Shown: positions 43,235 through 52,436, counted from the first letter of the stretch. The stretch is 64,000 bases of DNA from Rhizobium sp. CFBP 8762 (GCF_014841565.1 NZ_JACYUD010000002.1:662628-726627); one strand, 5' to 3'. Program-made: numbers and translations. Notes: generated by a model not told the origin, from the letters alone.

Positions 43235-44911
43235 TTAGTTCATAAACATGACGTGTTCGGCAATCGGGCCGAGGGTGGCGGCGGGAAAGAAGGTCAGTGC
43301 ACCCACGATAATTACGGTGGCCGTCAACATGCCGGCAAAGGTCCCGTCTTCGACCGACAGCGTTCCGCTGGATTCGGTGGCGCGACGTTTGGCCGATAGC
43401 GAACCAACGATTGCCAGGGGCAGAATGATCGGGATGAAGCGTGCAAGCAGCATCACCGTGCCAGTGGCAATGTTCCAGGCAACCGTGTTGTCGCCAAGGC
43501 CCTCGAAACCGGAGCCATTGTTGGCAGCTGCGGATGTAAACTCATAGAGAATTTCACTGAAACCATGTGGGCCGGTGTTGGCGAGCGTATCGGCACCCCA
43601 TGGCGTGACCGCAAAGATTGCCGTGCCAACGAGGATGAAGAAGCCATGGGACAGAAGGCCCAACATGGCAAATTTAACTTCCTTGGCTTCGACGCGCCAG
43701 CCGAGATATTCCGGCGTGCGGCCAATCATCATACCGGCGATGAAGACACCCACGATGATATACATGAACATATTGACCATGCCGACGCCGACACCGCCAA
43801 AGTCTTCATTCAGCCACATGCCTATCATCGGCATCATACCGGTCAGCGGATTGAGGCTGTCGTGCATGGCGTTGACGGAGCCGTTGCTGGTGGAGGTGGT
43901 GACCACCGACCAGAGCGGACCCGCAGCCGCGCCGAAACGCAGTTCCTTTCCTTCGAGATTGCCCACATCCTGTGTAATGGGCAGTGATGCGAACGCATGT
44001 GTCGGTTCAGCCTCAAACCCGACGGACGCCACGACGCGAGCCCCCATCAGAACCAGCATAACCGCAAACAGCACGGCAGCGTGCTTCGTGCGACCGATGA
44101 TACGGCCGAACATCCAGACACACGCCATCGGGATGAGGATAATGGACACTGTCTGAACCACGTTCGACCAGAATGTCGGATTTTCCAGCGGATGCGCACT
44201 GTTGGGGCCAAAGAAGCCGCCGCCATTGGTGCCCAGCTGCTTGATGGCCACGAAAGCGGCCACGGGGCCCCGCGCAATCGTCTGCTGCACACCTTCCAGC
44301 GTGGTTGCGACGATGGACCCTTCAAATGTCATGGGGAGCCCGGTCAATAACAGAAGGATGGACACAATGAGCGCAAGCGGCAGCAAGACAAGGAAGGTGG
44401 CGCGTTGCACATCAACAAAGAAGTTTCCAAGCGCACGGCCCGCAAGGCCACGCGCCAGTGCTGCCAGCGCCGCCAGTCCAACGGCTGCCGATACGAACTG
44501 CAGCCACATCAGGCCAGCCAGTTGCGACAGATAGCTCATCGAGACTTCGCCGGAGTAATGCTGGAGGTTTGTGTTGGATGTGAACGACGCGGCAGTGTTG
44601 TAGATCAGGCTGCCTTCCAGTGCCTGTTTCCCATCCGGGTTGAACGGCAGGTCTTGCTGAAAGGCCAGAACAGCGAAAACCACCATGAACATGACGATGT
44701 TGAAACCCAGAAGCGAGAACACATACGCCTTCCAGGTCTGATCGCCGGTGGATGCGGAGCCGCCGATGGCCTGGAACAGACCGGTGAAGCCATTGCGGTC
44801 CTTCCTGCCCGCAGCCGGGTCCATCGCCCAGGCCAGATAACGGCCGAGCGGCCAGGACAGGAGCGCCGTGCCTGCGATAATCATGACGACAAAGAGAATT
44901 GCTTGTACCAT
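43235..44911 (-). CDS. kdpA: Potassium-transporting ATPase subunit KdpA
   Basis: KdpA is the potassium channel-like subunit of the Kdp pump. The 558-residue chain has about ten membrane helices and the four filter-type loops: SFTSNTNLQHYSGE, GTNGGGFFGPNSAHP, TTSTSNGSVNAMHD and TSAAANNGSGFEGLG. The start MVQAILFVVM at 44911 has a GGAG site upstream; an extension of 23 codons in frame would overlap a small ORF and is not protein-like. In the great majority of kdp operons kdpA precedes kdpB; here it follows it. Confidence 0.95.
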   Translation of the reverse strand: MVQAILFVVMIIAGTALLSWPLGRYLAWAMDPAAGRKDRNGFTGLFQAIGGSASTGDQTWKAYVFSLLGFNIVMFMVVFAVLAFQQDLPFNPDGKQALEGSLIYNTAASFTSNTNLQHYSGEVSMSYLSQLAGLMWLQFVSAAVGLAALAALARGLAGRALGNFFVDVQRATFLVLLPLALIVSILLLLTGLPMTFEGSIVATTLEGVQQTIARGPVAAFVAIKQLGTNGGGFFGPNSAHPLENPTFWSNVVQTVSIILIPMACVWMFGRIIGRTKHAAVLFAVMLVLMGARVVASVGFEAEPTHAFASLPITQDVGNLEGKELRFGAAAGPLWSVVTTSTSNGSVNAMHDSLNPLTGMMPMIGMWLNEDFGGVGVGMVNMFMYIIVGVFIAGMMIGRTPEYLGWRVEAKEVKFAMLGLLSHGFFILVGTAIFAVTPWGADTLANTGPHGFSEILYEFTSAAANNGSGFEGLGDNTVAWNIATGTVMLLARFIPIILPLAIVGSLSAKRRATESSGTLSVEDGTFAGMLTATVIIVGALTFFPAATLGPIAEHVMFMN

Positions 44912-44927
44912 TTGGATATCTCCGGCA

Positions 44928-45008
44928 TCAGGCCTTATCGAGGGCAGATGCCAAGGCAAACAGCAGTCCGAAGACGGCAAGGCCGAGGATGAGGGTGAGG
45001 AGTGTCAT
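44928..45008 (-). CDS. Putative 26-residue membrane peptide between kdpB and kdpA
   Basis: A short frame lies between the kdpB stop and the kdpA start. It begins MTLLTLILGLAVFGL and ends SALDKA, forming one hydrophobic helix with polar ends. This is the position and size expected of KdpF, but it lacks the YALxxPE(R/K)F tail seen in the better KdpF candidate at 47243-47332. Only a weak GGA precedes the ATG. It could be a second, diverged KdpF-like subunit, or chance. Coding status is uncertain. Confidence 0.4.
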   Translation of the reverse strand: MTLLTLILGLAVFGLLFALASALDKA

Positions 45009-45021
45009 ATCGTTGATCCGA

Positions 45022-47091
45022 TCAGGCGAGATGGAGGGCCGAAACAACCATGTCGATGAGCTTGATGCCGATGAACGGCACGATCAGACCGCCAAGGCCG
45101 TAGATCAGCAGGTTTCGGCGAAGCAGCGGCCCGGCGCCGATTGCCTTGTAGGCCACACCCTTCAGCGCCAGCGGAATGAGGGCGATGATGATGAGAGCGT
45201 TGAAGATGATGGCTGACAGAATGGCGCTCTGCGGCGTCGACAGCCGCATAATGTTGAGGCTGTCGAGCTGAGGGTAAAGCACGACGAACATGGCCGGGAG
45301 GATGGCAAAATACTTTGCCACATCGTTGGCGATTGAGAATGTCGTCAGCGAGCCACGGGTCATCAGCAATTGCTTGCCGATCTCCACGATTTCAATCAGC
45401 TTGGTGGGATCGCTGTCGAGATCCACCATGTTCCCGGCTTCGCGCGCGGCAACCGTGCCGGTATTCATGGCCACACCCACATCAGCCTGCGCAAGCGCTG
45501 GCGCGTCATTGGTGCCATCGCCACACATGGCCACCAGTTTGCCTTTGGCCTGCTCCTCGCGGATCAGGTGCAGCTTGTTTTCGGGCGTTGCCTGAGCGAG
45601 AAAATCATCGACACCCGCTTCCGCCGCAATGGCGGCAGCAGTCATGGGATTGTCGCCGGTGATCATCACAGTGCGGATACCCATCCGGCGCAGTTCGGCA
45701 AAGCGCTCCTTTATACCGCCCTTGACGATATCCTTGAGATGAATGACGCCGAGCAATTGCCCATCCCGTGCCACGGCGAGCGGTGTACCGCCTTCCCTGG
45801 CAATGGTATCGGCAATGGCCTGCCCCTCTCGGGCAACAGCCTCGGGCAATGCACTACCGCCAGCCATGGATCGGGACTGGAGGTATTTGAGGACTGAATC
45901 AACCGCACCCTTGCGGATCGACGCGCCCTCGAGGTCCACACCCGACATCCGGCTTTGTGCCGTGAACGGTACGAATGTGGCGTTCAGGCCGGTCATGTCA
46001 CGGGCACGGATGCCGTATTTTTCCTTTGCCAGCACCGTGATGGAGCGCCCTTCCGGCGTTTCGTCCGCAAGGGACGCCAACTGTGCTGCATCGGCCAGCT
46101 CCTGCTCGCTCACGCCCGTGACTGGACGGAATTCCGTCGCCTGACGGTTGCCGAGCGTGATGGTGCCGGTTTTGTCGAGCAGCAAGGTATCGATGTCGCC
46201 CGCAGCCTCGACAGCCCGGCCCGACATGGCCAGTACGTTGAAGCGCACAAGGCGGTCCATACCGGCAATACCGATGGCCGACAACAGAGCGCCGATGGTT
46301 GTGGGTATCAGCGTTACGAAAAGGGCAACCAGCACGATGATGGGAATAGCGCCGCCCGCATAGCTCGCGAAGGCCGGGATGGTTGCCGTCGCCATGACAA
46401 AGATCAGCGTCATCGCGGCGAGAAGAATATTCAGAGCGATTTCGTTGGGTGTCTTCTGACGCTCGGCACCTTCGACAAGCGCGATCATGCGGTCGATAAA
46501 GGTGGATCCGGCGGCAGCGGTAATTCTGACCTTGATCCAATCCGACAGAACCTGTGTGCCGCCCGTCACCGCTGATCGGTCGCCGCCCGACTCACGAATG
46601 ACCGGAGCGGATTCGCCCGTGATGGCAGCTTCATTGACCGAAGCAATGCCTTCGACAATCTCACCATCGGACGGGATGATATCGCCTGCTTCCACAAGGA
46701 CGACATCATTTACTTTCAAAGAATCGCCGGGAACATCCTTCCAGTCGCGACCGTCGGCGTTCAGGAGCAGCTTCGCCTGGGTTTGTGAGCGAGTGCGGCG
46801 CAGCGACTCCGCCTGTGCCTTGCCACGCCCTTCCGCAACGGCCTCTGCAAAGTTGGCAAACAGCACGGTAAACCAAAGCCAGAGAATGATCTGGAACGAA
46901 AAACCCAGTCCCTCGGCACCGGTTATCAGGTCCTTGAAAAACAGGATTGTTGTCAGCAGTGAAACGACAGCGACGACGAACATGACCGGGTTTCGGGCCA
47001 GCGTGCGTGGATCGAGTTTGACAAAGGCACCGCCAATGGCAGGAATAAGAATGCGAGTATCAAGAACACTCGCGGATGTGGGCTGACTCAT
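45022..47091 (-). CDS. kdpB: Potassium-transporting ATPase subunit KdpB (P-type ATPase)
   Basis: This 689-residue catalytic subunit hydrolyses ATP to drive potassium uptake. Signatures are [17 protein letters not shown] (actuator), the phosphorylation site [19 protein letters not shown], the hinge [22 protein letters not shown] and the membrane segment near DLDSDPTKL. Start MSQPTSAS (47091) is preferred to an upstream Met 18 codons earlier. The gene comes directly after kdpF, with a gap of about 150 bases, and before kdpA. That is a rearranged order relative to kdpFABC. Confidence 0.96.
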   Translation of the reverse strand: MSQPTSASVLDTRILIPAIGGAFVKLDPRTLARNPVMFVVAVVSLLTTILFFKDLITGAEGLGFSFQIILWLWFTVLFANFAEAVAEGRGKAQAESLRRTRSQTQAKLLLNADGRDWKDVPGDSLKVNDVVLVEAGDIIPSDGEIVEGIASVNEAAITGESAPVIRESGGDRSAVTGGTQVLSDWIKVRITAAAGSTFIDRMIALVEGAERQKTPNEIALNILLAAMTLIFVMATATIPAFASYAGGAIPIIVLVALFVTLIPTTIGALLSAIGIAGMDRLVRFNVLAMSGRAVEAAGDIDTLLLDKTGTITLGNRQATEFRPVTGVSEQELADAAQLASLADETPEGRSITVLAKEKYGIRARDMTGLNATFVPFTAQSRMSGVDLEGASIRKGAVDSVLKYLQSRSMAGGSALPEAVAREGQAIADTIAREGGTPLAVARDGQLLGVIHLKDIVKGGIKERFAELRRMGIRTVMITGDNPMTAAAIAAEAGVDDFLAQATPENKLHLIREEQAKGKLVAMCGDGTNDAPALAQADVGVAMNTGTVAAREAGNMVDLDSDPTKLIEIVEIGKQLLMTRGSLTTFSIANDVAKYFAILPAMFVVLYPQLDSLNIMRLSTPQSAILSAIIFNALIIIALIPLALKGVAYKAIGAGPLLRRNLLIYGLGGLIVPFIGIKLIDMVVSALHLA

Positions 47092-47242
47092 AGGAGACCC
47101 CGATGTGAATGGTTGATAGGACAATGGTCCATGGGCTGCTGCCACGCGCCCGGTAAGCGCCGCGACGCCCGTTGTGCCTGTATGGTGATCAGTTTGAAAA
47201 AGGATGTGGCGCGCTCGACGGGCCGCCGGGACGAGAACGACC

Positions 47243-47332
47243 TTAAAATCGCTCGGGCCGCCATAGGGCGTAGGCCAGGTAAGCCGTTATGAAAACGGTG
47301 ACACCACCGCTCAGAATATAATCGAATGTCAT
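47243..47332 (-). CDS. kdpF: Potassium-transporting ATPase small subunit KdpF
   Basis: This 29-residue single-helix peptide begins [10 protein letters not shown] and ends [12 protein letters not shown]. The YLxYALxxPERF tail is the rhizobial KdpF hallmark. KdpF stabilises the Kdp complex in the membrane. It leads the minus-strand kdp cluster and is too short for most automatic gene calls. The stop is followed by about 150 non-coding bases before kdpB, where kdpA would normally begin. Confidence 0.85.
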   Translation of the reverse strand: MTFDYILSGGVTVFITAYLAYALWRPERF

Positions 47333-47497
47333 CTTCCACCTATCGTTCGTGTCGTGGTCCAGGCTCACGCATGAACAATGGACGACCGAATATGCATCCG
47401 ATCTCCATAGAGATTCGAGAGGGAAGGAAGAGCGAAGATATAAAGAAACTATAGTGATTCTGGTCGGGATCGTTTCAACCAGCCCTGCCTGTGACAC
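47333..47497 (-). promoter_or_regulatory. Probable kdp promoter region
   Basis: This stretch lies upstream of kdpF. On the minus strand it contains AT-rich TTTCTTTATATCTTC and ACTATAG segments, reminiscent of the T-rich KdpE boxes of enterobacteria. It is bounded upstream by repeat copy B. The match is only by eye, so the exact sites are not assigned. Confidence 0.4.
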
Positions 47498-47559
47498 GCT
47501 TTGTTTTGCCGCATGTCGTCATCGCAAAACCGCTGCACACTTTTGCGCGACATGCTCAG
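47498..47559. repeat. Palindromic intergenic repeat, copy B
   Basis: GCATGTCG (47511-47518) pairs with CGACATGC (47548-47555), and CGCAAAA (47523-47529) with TTTTGCG (47541-47547), giving a strong hairpin. It shares TTGTTTTGCCGCAT and GACATGCTC with copy A at 37984. One edge contains the TGA stop of the adjacent CDP-alcohol phosphatidyltransferase gene. It lies between that gene and the kdp promoter. Confidence 0.75.
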
Positions 47560-48161
47560 GCTTCAGCCGATATCGTCAGGCCCTGCCGGATACGGTTGAT
47601 GACGGTCAGGATCGTGGCAAACGCAATTGCGGGCTGCACCCACCAGGCCCATGCGGGAAGAAAGTCAGCGAGGGCGACCCAAACGCCCAGAAGCGCAAAT
47701 ACGAAAGCGCGATCACTTTTACCCAGCGGCCCATCGTACCGGCGTCCATTTCCGTGAACGACCCCCAGCACACCCGCAAACTCGGACAATACCGAAAGCA
47801 GAATGATTGCGCTGATCCAAGGCCCCGTGAACGGTGCAACAAGTGCAAACGGCGCATACAGCGCTGCGTCAGAGACAACATCGCCCAGTTCATTGAGATA
47901 GCCGCCAAGCGGTGTCTGCTGCCCGTGCTCCCGCGCAAGCATTCCATCCACGGCATTCAGGCCCATGCGAAGCAGCATCCAGACGGGAATCAGAAGGAAC
48001 AGTGCGCGGACATCCGTGACCCACAGCAAACCGCCAATCACCACCGAGACCAGCGCTGCCAGCAGTGTAACCTGATTGGCCGTAACCCCGGCCTTTGCCA
48101 GACTGTTGACCAGCGGACGCAGCAGCGTTTGGAATGAGGATTTCAGTTTGTAGATTGACAC
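47556..48161 (-). CDS. ynbA: CDP-alcohol phosphatidyltransferase, YnbA-like
   Basis: This 201-residue membrane enzyme has about five to six helices and belongs to the family that moves a phospho-alcohol between CDP-diacylglycerol and an alcohol. The usual motif D-x2-DG-x2-AR-x8-G-x3-D-x3-D appears as N-x2-DG-x2-AR-x8-G-x3-N-x3-D (LNAVDGMLAREHGQQTPLGG, then N and D), so two metal-binding Asp are Asn. From memory, E. coli YnbA carries the same changes, so they may mark a subfamily rather than inactivation. It is divergent from the ynbC-like gene with about 115 bases between starts, beside genes for acyl transfer and CDP-lipid formation. The alcohol substrate is unknown. Confidence 0.85.
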   Translation of the reverse strand: MSIYKLKSSFQTLLRPLVNSLAKAGVTANQVTLLAALVSVVIGGLLWVTDVRALFLLIPVWMLLRMGLNAVDGMLAREHGQQTPLGGYLNELGDVVSDAALYAPFALVAPFTGPWISAIILLSVLSEFAGVLGVVHGNGRRYDGPLGKSDRAFVFALLGVWVALADFLPAWAWWVQPAIAFATILTVINRIRQGLTISAEA

Positions 48162-48275
48162 GAATATTGATTCCGAATTTACCAGAGTGCGACTGTACGG
48201 CGCGACCCTTGAAAATCAATGGGAAATTCCCCCGCAGCCGGACATATGGGTCGAGTACCACTGGAGGAGCAAGAC

Positions 48276-50012
48276 ATGTTGGAAACCGAATTTGCAAGCC
48301 ATGACGGCGAGACGCTGTTTTACCGGCACTGGCCTGCACAATCGGATGCTCCCAAAGGTGCCATCGTGCTGCTTCATCGCGGCCATGAGCACAGCGGCCG
48401 GGTCGCCCACCTCGTCGATGAACTGAAGCTGGATGACTTCGCGTTCTACGCCTGGGATGCGCGTGGCAATGGCCAGTCTCCGGGAGAGCGCGGCTCTGCG
48501 CCCTCTTTTGCCCATCTGGTGCAGGATCTTGATTGTTTCATTCGTCACATCTGCCGGATCGATGGCTTTCAGCCGGAGCAGATCGTTGTCATTGCCCAAA
48601 GCGTGGGTGCCGTGATTGCATCAACATGGGTGCATGATTATGCCCCGCGTATCCGTGCTCTCGTGCTCGCCTCGCCCGCGTTTGATGTCAAACTCTATGT
48701 TCCCTTCGCCAGAGAGGGCATTGCGCTGTGGCAAAACGTCAAAGGCCCGTTTTTCGTCAATTCCTATGTGAAGGCGCGCTTTCTGACCCATGATCCGGAG
48801 CGGATTGCATCGTTTGAAACGGACCCTCTGATTACACGGCCTATCGCATCCAACATTCTGCTGGAGCTACACCAGACGGCCAGCCGTGTCGTGAAAGATG
48901 CCCGCGCCATAACGGTGCCGACGCTGTTGTTGATCTCCGGCAGCGACTTCGTCGTTTGGCATGGGCCGCAGCACCGATTTTATGAAAATCTCGGCAGCAG
49001 GATCAAGGAACGTGTTGTTCTGAAGGGTTTCTACCACGATACGTTGGGCGAGAAAGAGCGGGAAAAGGCGCTGGAACCCATCCGGCGTTTCATCCATGCC
49101 CGTTTCGCCGCCGAGCCCGAGTTTATCGATCAGACCCAAAACCATCTTTCCGGTTATACGCGTGACGAAGCCGACCGGCTGGCGACGCCGTTATCCCTGT
49201 TCTCACCAAAAGGGCTGTACTGGGCCTTCTCCCGCGCCAACATCAGACTGGGCAGCCTGTTTTCCAAGGGCATTGCCACGGGCAACAAGACGGGCTTTGA
49301 TTCCGGCTCCACGCTCGATTATGTCTATGAGAACGAGCCGCGCGGACTTGGCCCCGGCGGGCGGCTGATTGATCGCGTCTTTTTGAACGCAATCGGCTGG
49401 CGTGGCATCCGCCAGCGCAAAATCCATCTGGAGGACCTGATCCGCACGGCCATGCAGCAGTTGCAGGAGGCGGGTACGCCAGTGCGCATTCTCGATATCG
49501 CTGCCGGTCACGGCCGTTACGTGCTCGACGCTGTTGCGAGTTCAAACATAACGCCGGAAAGCATACGCCTTCAGGATTATTCTCCGCTGAATGTGGAAAA
49601 AGGACGCGCGCTGATTGCCGAGCGTCACCTTCAGCATGTGGCCTCCTTCCATCAGGCCGATGCATTCGACACGGACGCCGTGGCAGCGGTGACCCCGAGG
49701 CCGACACTTGCCATTGCATCCGGTCTCTATGAACTGTTTCCCGATAACGATCTGATTAAAGCGTCGCTTGAGGGGCTCGCCCGTGCATTGGAGCCCGGCT
49801 CTATTCTGCTGTACACCTGCCAGCCCTGGCATCCGCAACTGGAAATGATTGCGCGCGCACTCACCTCGCATCGCGGCGGTGCCGCGTGGGTCATGCGGCG
49901 GCGCACACAGCAGGAAATGGATCAACTGGTGGCGGCAGCCGGTTTCCAGAAGCAGAGCCAGCGCATCGACACCTGGGGCATCTTTACCGTTTCCATCGCG
50001 ACCCGCGTCTGA
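48276..50012 (+). CDS. ynbC: Alpha/beta hydrolase fused to a methyltransferase, YnbC-like
   Basis: This 578-residue two-domain protein has an N-terminal alpha/beta hydrolase of the monoglyceride-lipase type (VLLHRGHEHSGR, AWDARGNGQSPG, nucleophile Ser in VIAQSVGAV, FYHDTLGE with the catalytic His; about 1-275). The C-terminal SAM-binding domain has ILDIAAGHGRYVLDAV and LAIASGLYELFPDN (about 380-575). E. coli YnbC has the same length and layout. It could deacylate and methylate a lipid intermediate. Start MLETEFAS follows GGAGGA; an in-frame Met further upstream is poorly placed. The next gene begins eight bases after its stop. Confidence 0.88.
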   Translation: MLETEFASHDGETLFYRHWPAQSDAPKGAIVLLHRGHEHSGRVAHLVDELKLDDFAFYAWDARGNGQSPGERGSAPSFAHLVQDLDCFIRHICRIDGFQPEQIVVIAQSVGAVIASTWVHDYAPRIRALVLASPAFDVKLYVPFAREGIALWQNVKGPFFVNSYVKARFLTHDPERIASFETDPLITRPIASNILLELHQTASRVVKDARAITVPTLLLISGSDFVVWHGPQHRFYENLGSRIKERVVLKGFYHDTLGEKEREKALEPIRRFIHARFAAEPEFIDQTQNHLSGYTRDEADRLATPLSLFSPKGLYWAFSRANIRLGSLFSKGIATGNKTGFDSGSTLDYVYENEPRGLGPGGRLIDRVFLNAIGWRGIRQRKIHLEDLIRTAMQQLQEAGTPVRILDIAAGHGRYVLDAVASSNITPESIRLQDYSPLNVEKGRALIAERHLQHVASFHQADAFDTDAVAAVTPRPTLAIASGLYELFPDNDLIKASLEGLARALEPGSILLYTCQPWHPQLEMIARALTSHRGGAAWVMRRRTQQEMDQLVAAAGFQKQSQRIDTWGIFTVSIATRV

Positions 50013-50020
50013 TCCCGGCA

Positions 50021-51355
50021 ATGGACAGGCAGGCCACAAAACCATCCCGCGCGAACCAACGCGCTGTCTTCAAAACGGCAGCGCTCTGGCTTCTGTTTCT
50101 CGGGCCGTTCTTTTACGCAAGCTATGGGCTGGCCAACTGGCTGGCGGGCCGTCACGCCCAAGTGCCGAGCCTGCTTTTTGCGTGGGAACGCCACATTCCA
50201 TTCGTGGCCTGGACGATCCTGCCCTACTGGTCGCTGAATGTGTTTTACACCCTGTCATTGTTCATCAACGATACGCCGCTGCATGTCAGCCGTCTGGCAA
50301 AACGCTACCTGACGGCTCAGGTGATCGCTGTCCTCTGCTTCATTACCTTTCCCCTGCAAGTTACGTTCCTGCGCCCGGAAACACAGGGGCTTGCGGGGGC
50401 CATGTTCGGCCTTCTCGGCGGTTTTGATAAGCCCTTCAATCAGGCACCGTCGCTGCATATTGCGCTCGCCATACTTGTTTGGGATCATTTGAGAACACGT
50501 TTTTCCGGCCCATGGCGGTGGGCATGGCACCTCTGGTGTCTGTTGATCGGCTTTTCGGTGCTGACGACATGGCAGCATCACAGCATGGATATGCCGACCG
50601 GCGCTTTGCTGGGCCTGTTTGCACTCTGGCTGTTTCCCAAGGACCGTGTTTGCCCACTGGCTGGCTTTCGCCTGACGCGCGACCGCAAATCCCGACGACT
50701 TGCGGGCTGGTATCTGCTTGGCGCACTGGCGCTGCTCATAGGCGCATATCACATCACCACACTGTCCGGGGCTGGTCTGTTTCTTCTCTGGCCCTCGGTA
50801 TCTCTGTTTCTTGTTGCCTTGGGCTATGCGGGTGGCCGTCCGGAGATTTTCCAGAAGAATGCAAACGGAAACGTGAGTCTCGCCAGCAAATGGCTGTTCA
50901 TGCCCTATCGGCTGTGTGTGCGGCTTAATATTGTCTTCTGGACCTCGTCGCTGCCTGCATCCGTGTCCATTGCCCCAGATGTTGATCTGGGGCGCTTTCC
51001 ATCCGCCTCGCAAGCACGCCGATATGCTGCCGTTCTGGATGTAACGGCAGAGTTGCCCGGCCTGTCGCACAGCGGCGTGGATTGGCACGCGGTGCCCATG
51101 CTGGATCTCGTGCCGATGAACCCGCAGCAACTGCGACAGGCTGCCGATAAGTTGGAAACGTTGCGTCGACAAGGCCCTGTGCTGGTCTGTTGTGCGCTCG
51201 GCTTCCAGCGCAGCGCCTCTGTGGTGGCCTGCTGGCTGTTGCAAACGGGGCAGGCGAAAACCATGGCTGACGCACAGGCGGTTCTCCAGGCATCCGGACG
51301 CCGGGTTCATCTGCCCGCTTCATCCGCAGAAACGATCATCGAGGCGGCACGATGA
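50021..51355 (+). CDS. ynbD: PAP2 phosphatase fused to a dual-specificity phosphatase, YnbD-like
   Basis: This 444-residue inner-membrane protein has a six-helix PAP2 domain (about 15-290; QAPSLHIALAILVWDHL and WQHHSMDMPTGALLG hold the active-site His residues). A cytoplasmic dual-specificity phosphatase domain follows (about 310-440). Its P-loop reads VCCALGFQRSASVV; the Cys and Arg are present, but the His normally before the Cys is itself Cys. PAP2 enzymes dephosphorylate lipid phosphates or pyrophosphates. Layout matches E. coli YnbD. The stop overlaps the next ATG (ATGA), so the run is tightly coupled. Confidence 0.87.
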   Translation: MDRQATKPSRANQRAVFKTAALWLLFLGPFFYASYGLANWLAGRHAQVPSLLFAWERHIPFVAWTILPYWSLNVFYTLSLFINDTPLHVSRLAKRYLTAQVIAVLCFITFPLQVTFLRPETQGLAGAMFGLLGGFDKPFNQAPSLHIALAILVWDHLRTRFSGPWRWAWHLWCLLIGFSVLTTWQHHSMDMPTGALLGLFALWLFPKDRVCPLAGFRLTRDRKSRRLAGWYLLGALALLIGAYHITTLSGAGLFLLWPSVSLFLVALGYAGGRPEIFQKNANGNVSLASKWLFMPYRLCVRLNIVFWTSSLPASVSIAPDVDLGRFPSASQARRYAAVLDVTAELPGLSHSGVDWHAVPMLDLVPMNPQQLRQAADKLETLRRQGPVLVCCALGFQRSASVVACWLLQTGQAKTMADAQAVLQASGRRVHLPASSAETIIEAAR

Positions 51356-51774
51356 CGGACTGGCGGGCCGATATGGGTCGGGCGATCACGACGCAGCGCA
51401 TTTTCGGTTTCGTCGGCATAGCCTTTGCCGTGGTGGCGTTGCTGTTGATGACCGTTGGCCAGCACGATGACAGGTTTCTCTTGAATATCGCTCTTGTGCT
51501 CGCGGGTTTGACCACATTGGGAGCCAGCCTGCATTTGGTTCTGGATGCGGCCCTCTTCCAACTTGCGCTGACGCGGGACAGTGAGCAGAGCGGACTGGCA
51601 GCCATTGACCACACCCTTGCGGACATGGGGCTGCGCCCGCTTCCCGTGAAAGCGGCCTCTCTCAGCGTGCGGCTTGCGGGAACCAGACGTATTCTGCTGC
51701 GCCAGATTGCAGCGTTGGTCATCCTGATCAGTTTGACGGGGTTTCACATTTACAGCCAGACAGGATTGAGTTGA
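51352..51774 (+). CDS. Small membrane protein of the ynb-like operon
   Basis: This 140-residue protein has two hydrophobic helices near the start (about 17-37 and 43-65) and one near the C-terminus (about 115-135), with a basic, soluble middle. I recognise no family. It overlaps the upstream stop by four bases (ATGA) and its own stop overlaps the acyltransferase start (TGATG), so it is very likely translated with them. It may be a scaffold or accessory factor of the lipid locus. It is the least understood part of this operon. Confidence 0.75.
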   Translation: MTDWRADMGRAITTQRIFGFVGIAFAVVALLLMTVGQHDDRFLLNIALVLAGLTTLGASLHLVLDAALFQLALTRDSEQSGLAAIDHTLADMGLRPLPVKAASLSVRLAGTRRILLRQIAALVILISLTGFHIYSQTGLS

Positions 51775-52436
51775 TGGGGACATCGCACGCGCCAACGCTG
51801 ATGCAACGCATAGCAGGCCGGTGTCTGGCCGGTCTTGCCTGGGCGGTCACTGGCGTTCGCCCGATCTGGGACGGATGTGGGCCGGGACAGCGCCAGCGTA
51901 TCTACTACGCCAACCACACCAGCCACGGCGATTTCATTCTGATTTTTGCCTGCCTGCGGGCCAAAGAGCGGGAGCGAACGGCAGCCGTTGCGGGCGCCGA
52001 TTACTGGCACGCCGGACCCATCAGGCGCTTTGTCGCCGATCATCTGCTGCGCACCGTTCTTGTGGAACGCAACTGGGTGGAGCGCAGCCAGGACCCCATC
52101 AGCACCATGCTGGCGGCGCTGGATCAGGGCCAATCGCTCATCCTGTTCCCGGAGGGCACCCGCAATATGACGGATGAACGGCTTTTGCGGTTCAAATCCG
52201 GGCTGTTTAATCTGGTCGCGGCCCGGCCAGATATCGAATTGATACCCTGCTGGATTGAAAACATGGCCCGCGTTATGCCCAAAGGGGCGGTGCTGCCGGT
52301 GCCATTTTTGTGCCGCGTGGTTTTTGGACCGCCGCTTGTGTACACACCGGACGAAGACCGCAAAGTTTTTCTTCAAAAAGCACGCGACGCGCTGCTCCGT
52401 CTGGCCCCTTTCGAAACGGACCTGCAAGATGAGTGA
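51774..52436 (+). CDS. 1-acylglycerol-3-phosphate acyltransferase-like protein (PlsC family)
   Basis: This 220-residue acyltransferase has the catalytic NHTSHGD (HX4D, about 47-53), a second block with LVERNWVER, FPEGTR (about 125-130) and a late IPCWIENMARVMPKG. These are the four PlsC motifs. It transfers an acyl chain to a glycerophosphate-type or related acceptor at the membrane. This gene is an addition relative to the E. coli ynbABCD set. It overlaps the following CdsA-like gene by eight bases. Confidence 0.9.
   Translation: MGTSHAPTLMQRIAGRCLAGLAWAVTGVRPIWDGCGPGQRQRIYYANHTSHGDFILIFACLRAKERERTAAVAGADYWHAGPIRRFVADHLLRTVLVERNWVERSQDPISTMLAALDQGQSLILFPEGTRNMTDERLLRFKSGLFNLVAARPDIELIPCWIENMARVMPKGAVLPVPFLCRVVFGPPLVYTPDEDRKVFLQKARDALLRLAPFETDLQDE

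Noticed and set aside
47349-48137. 262-codon plus-strand frame opposite the YnbA-like gene
   Set aside because: It is antisense to a gene with a recognisable catalytic motif, and it runs through repeat copy B.
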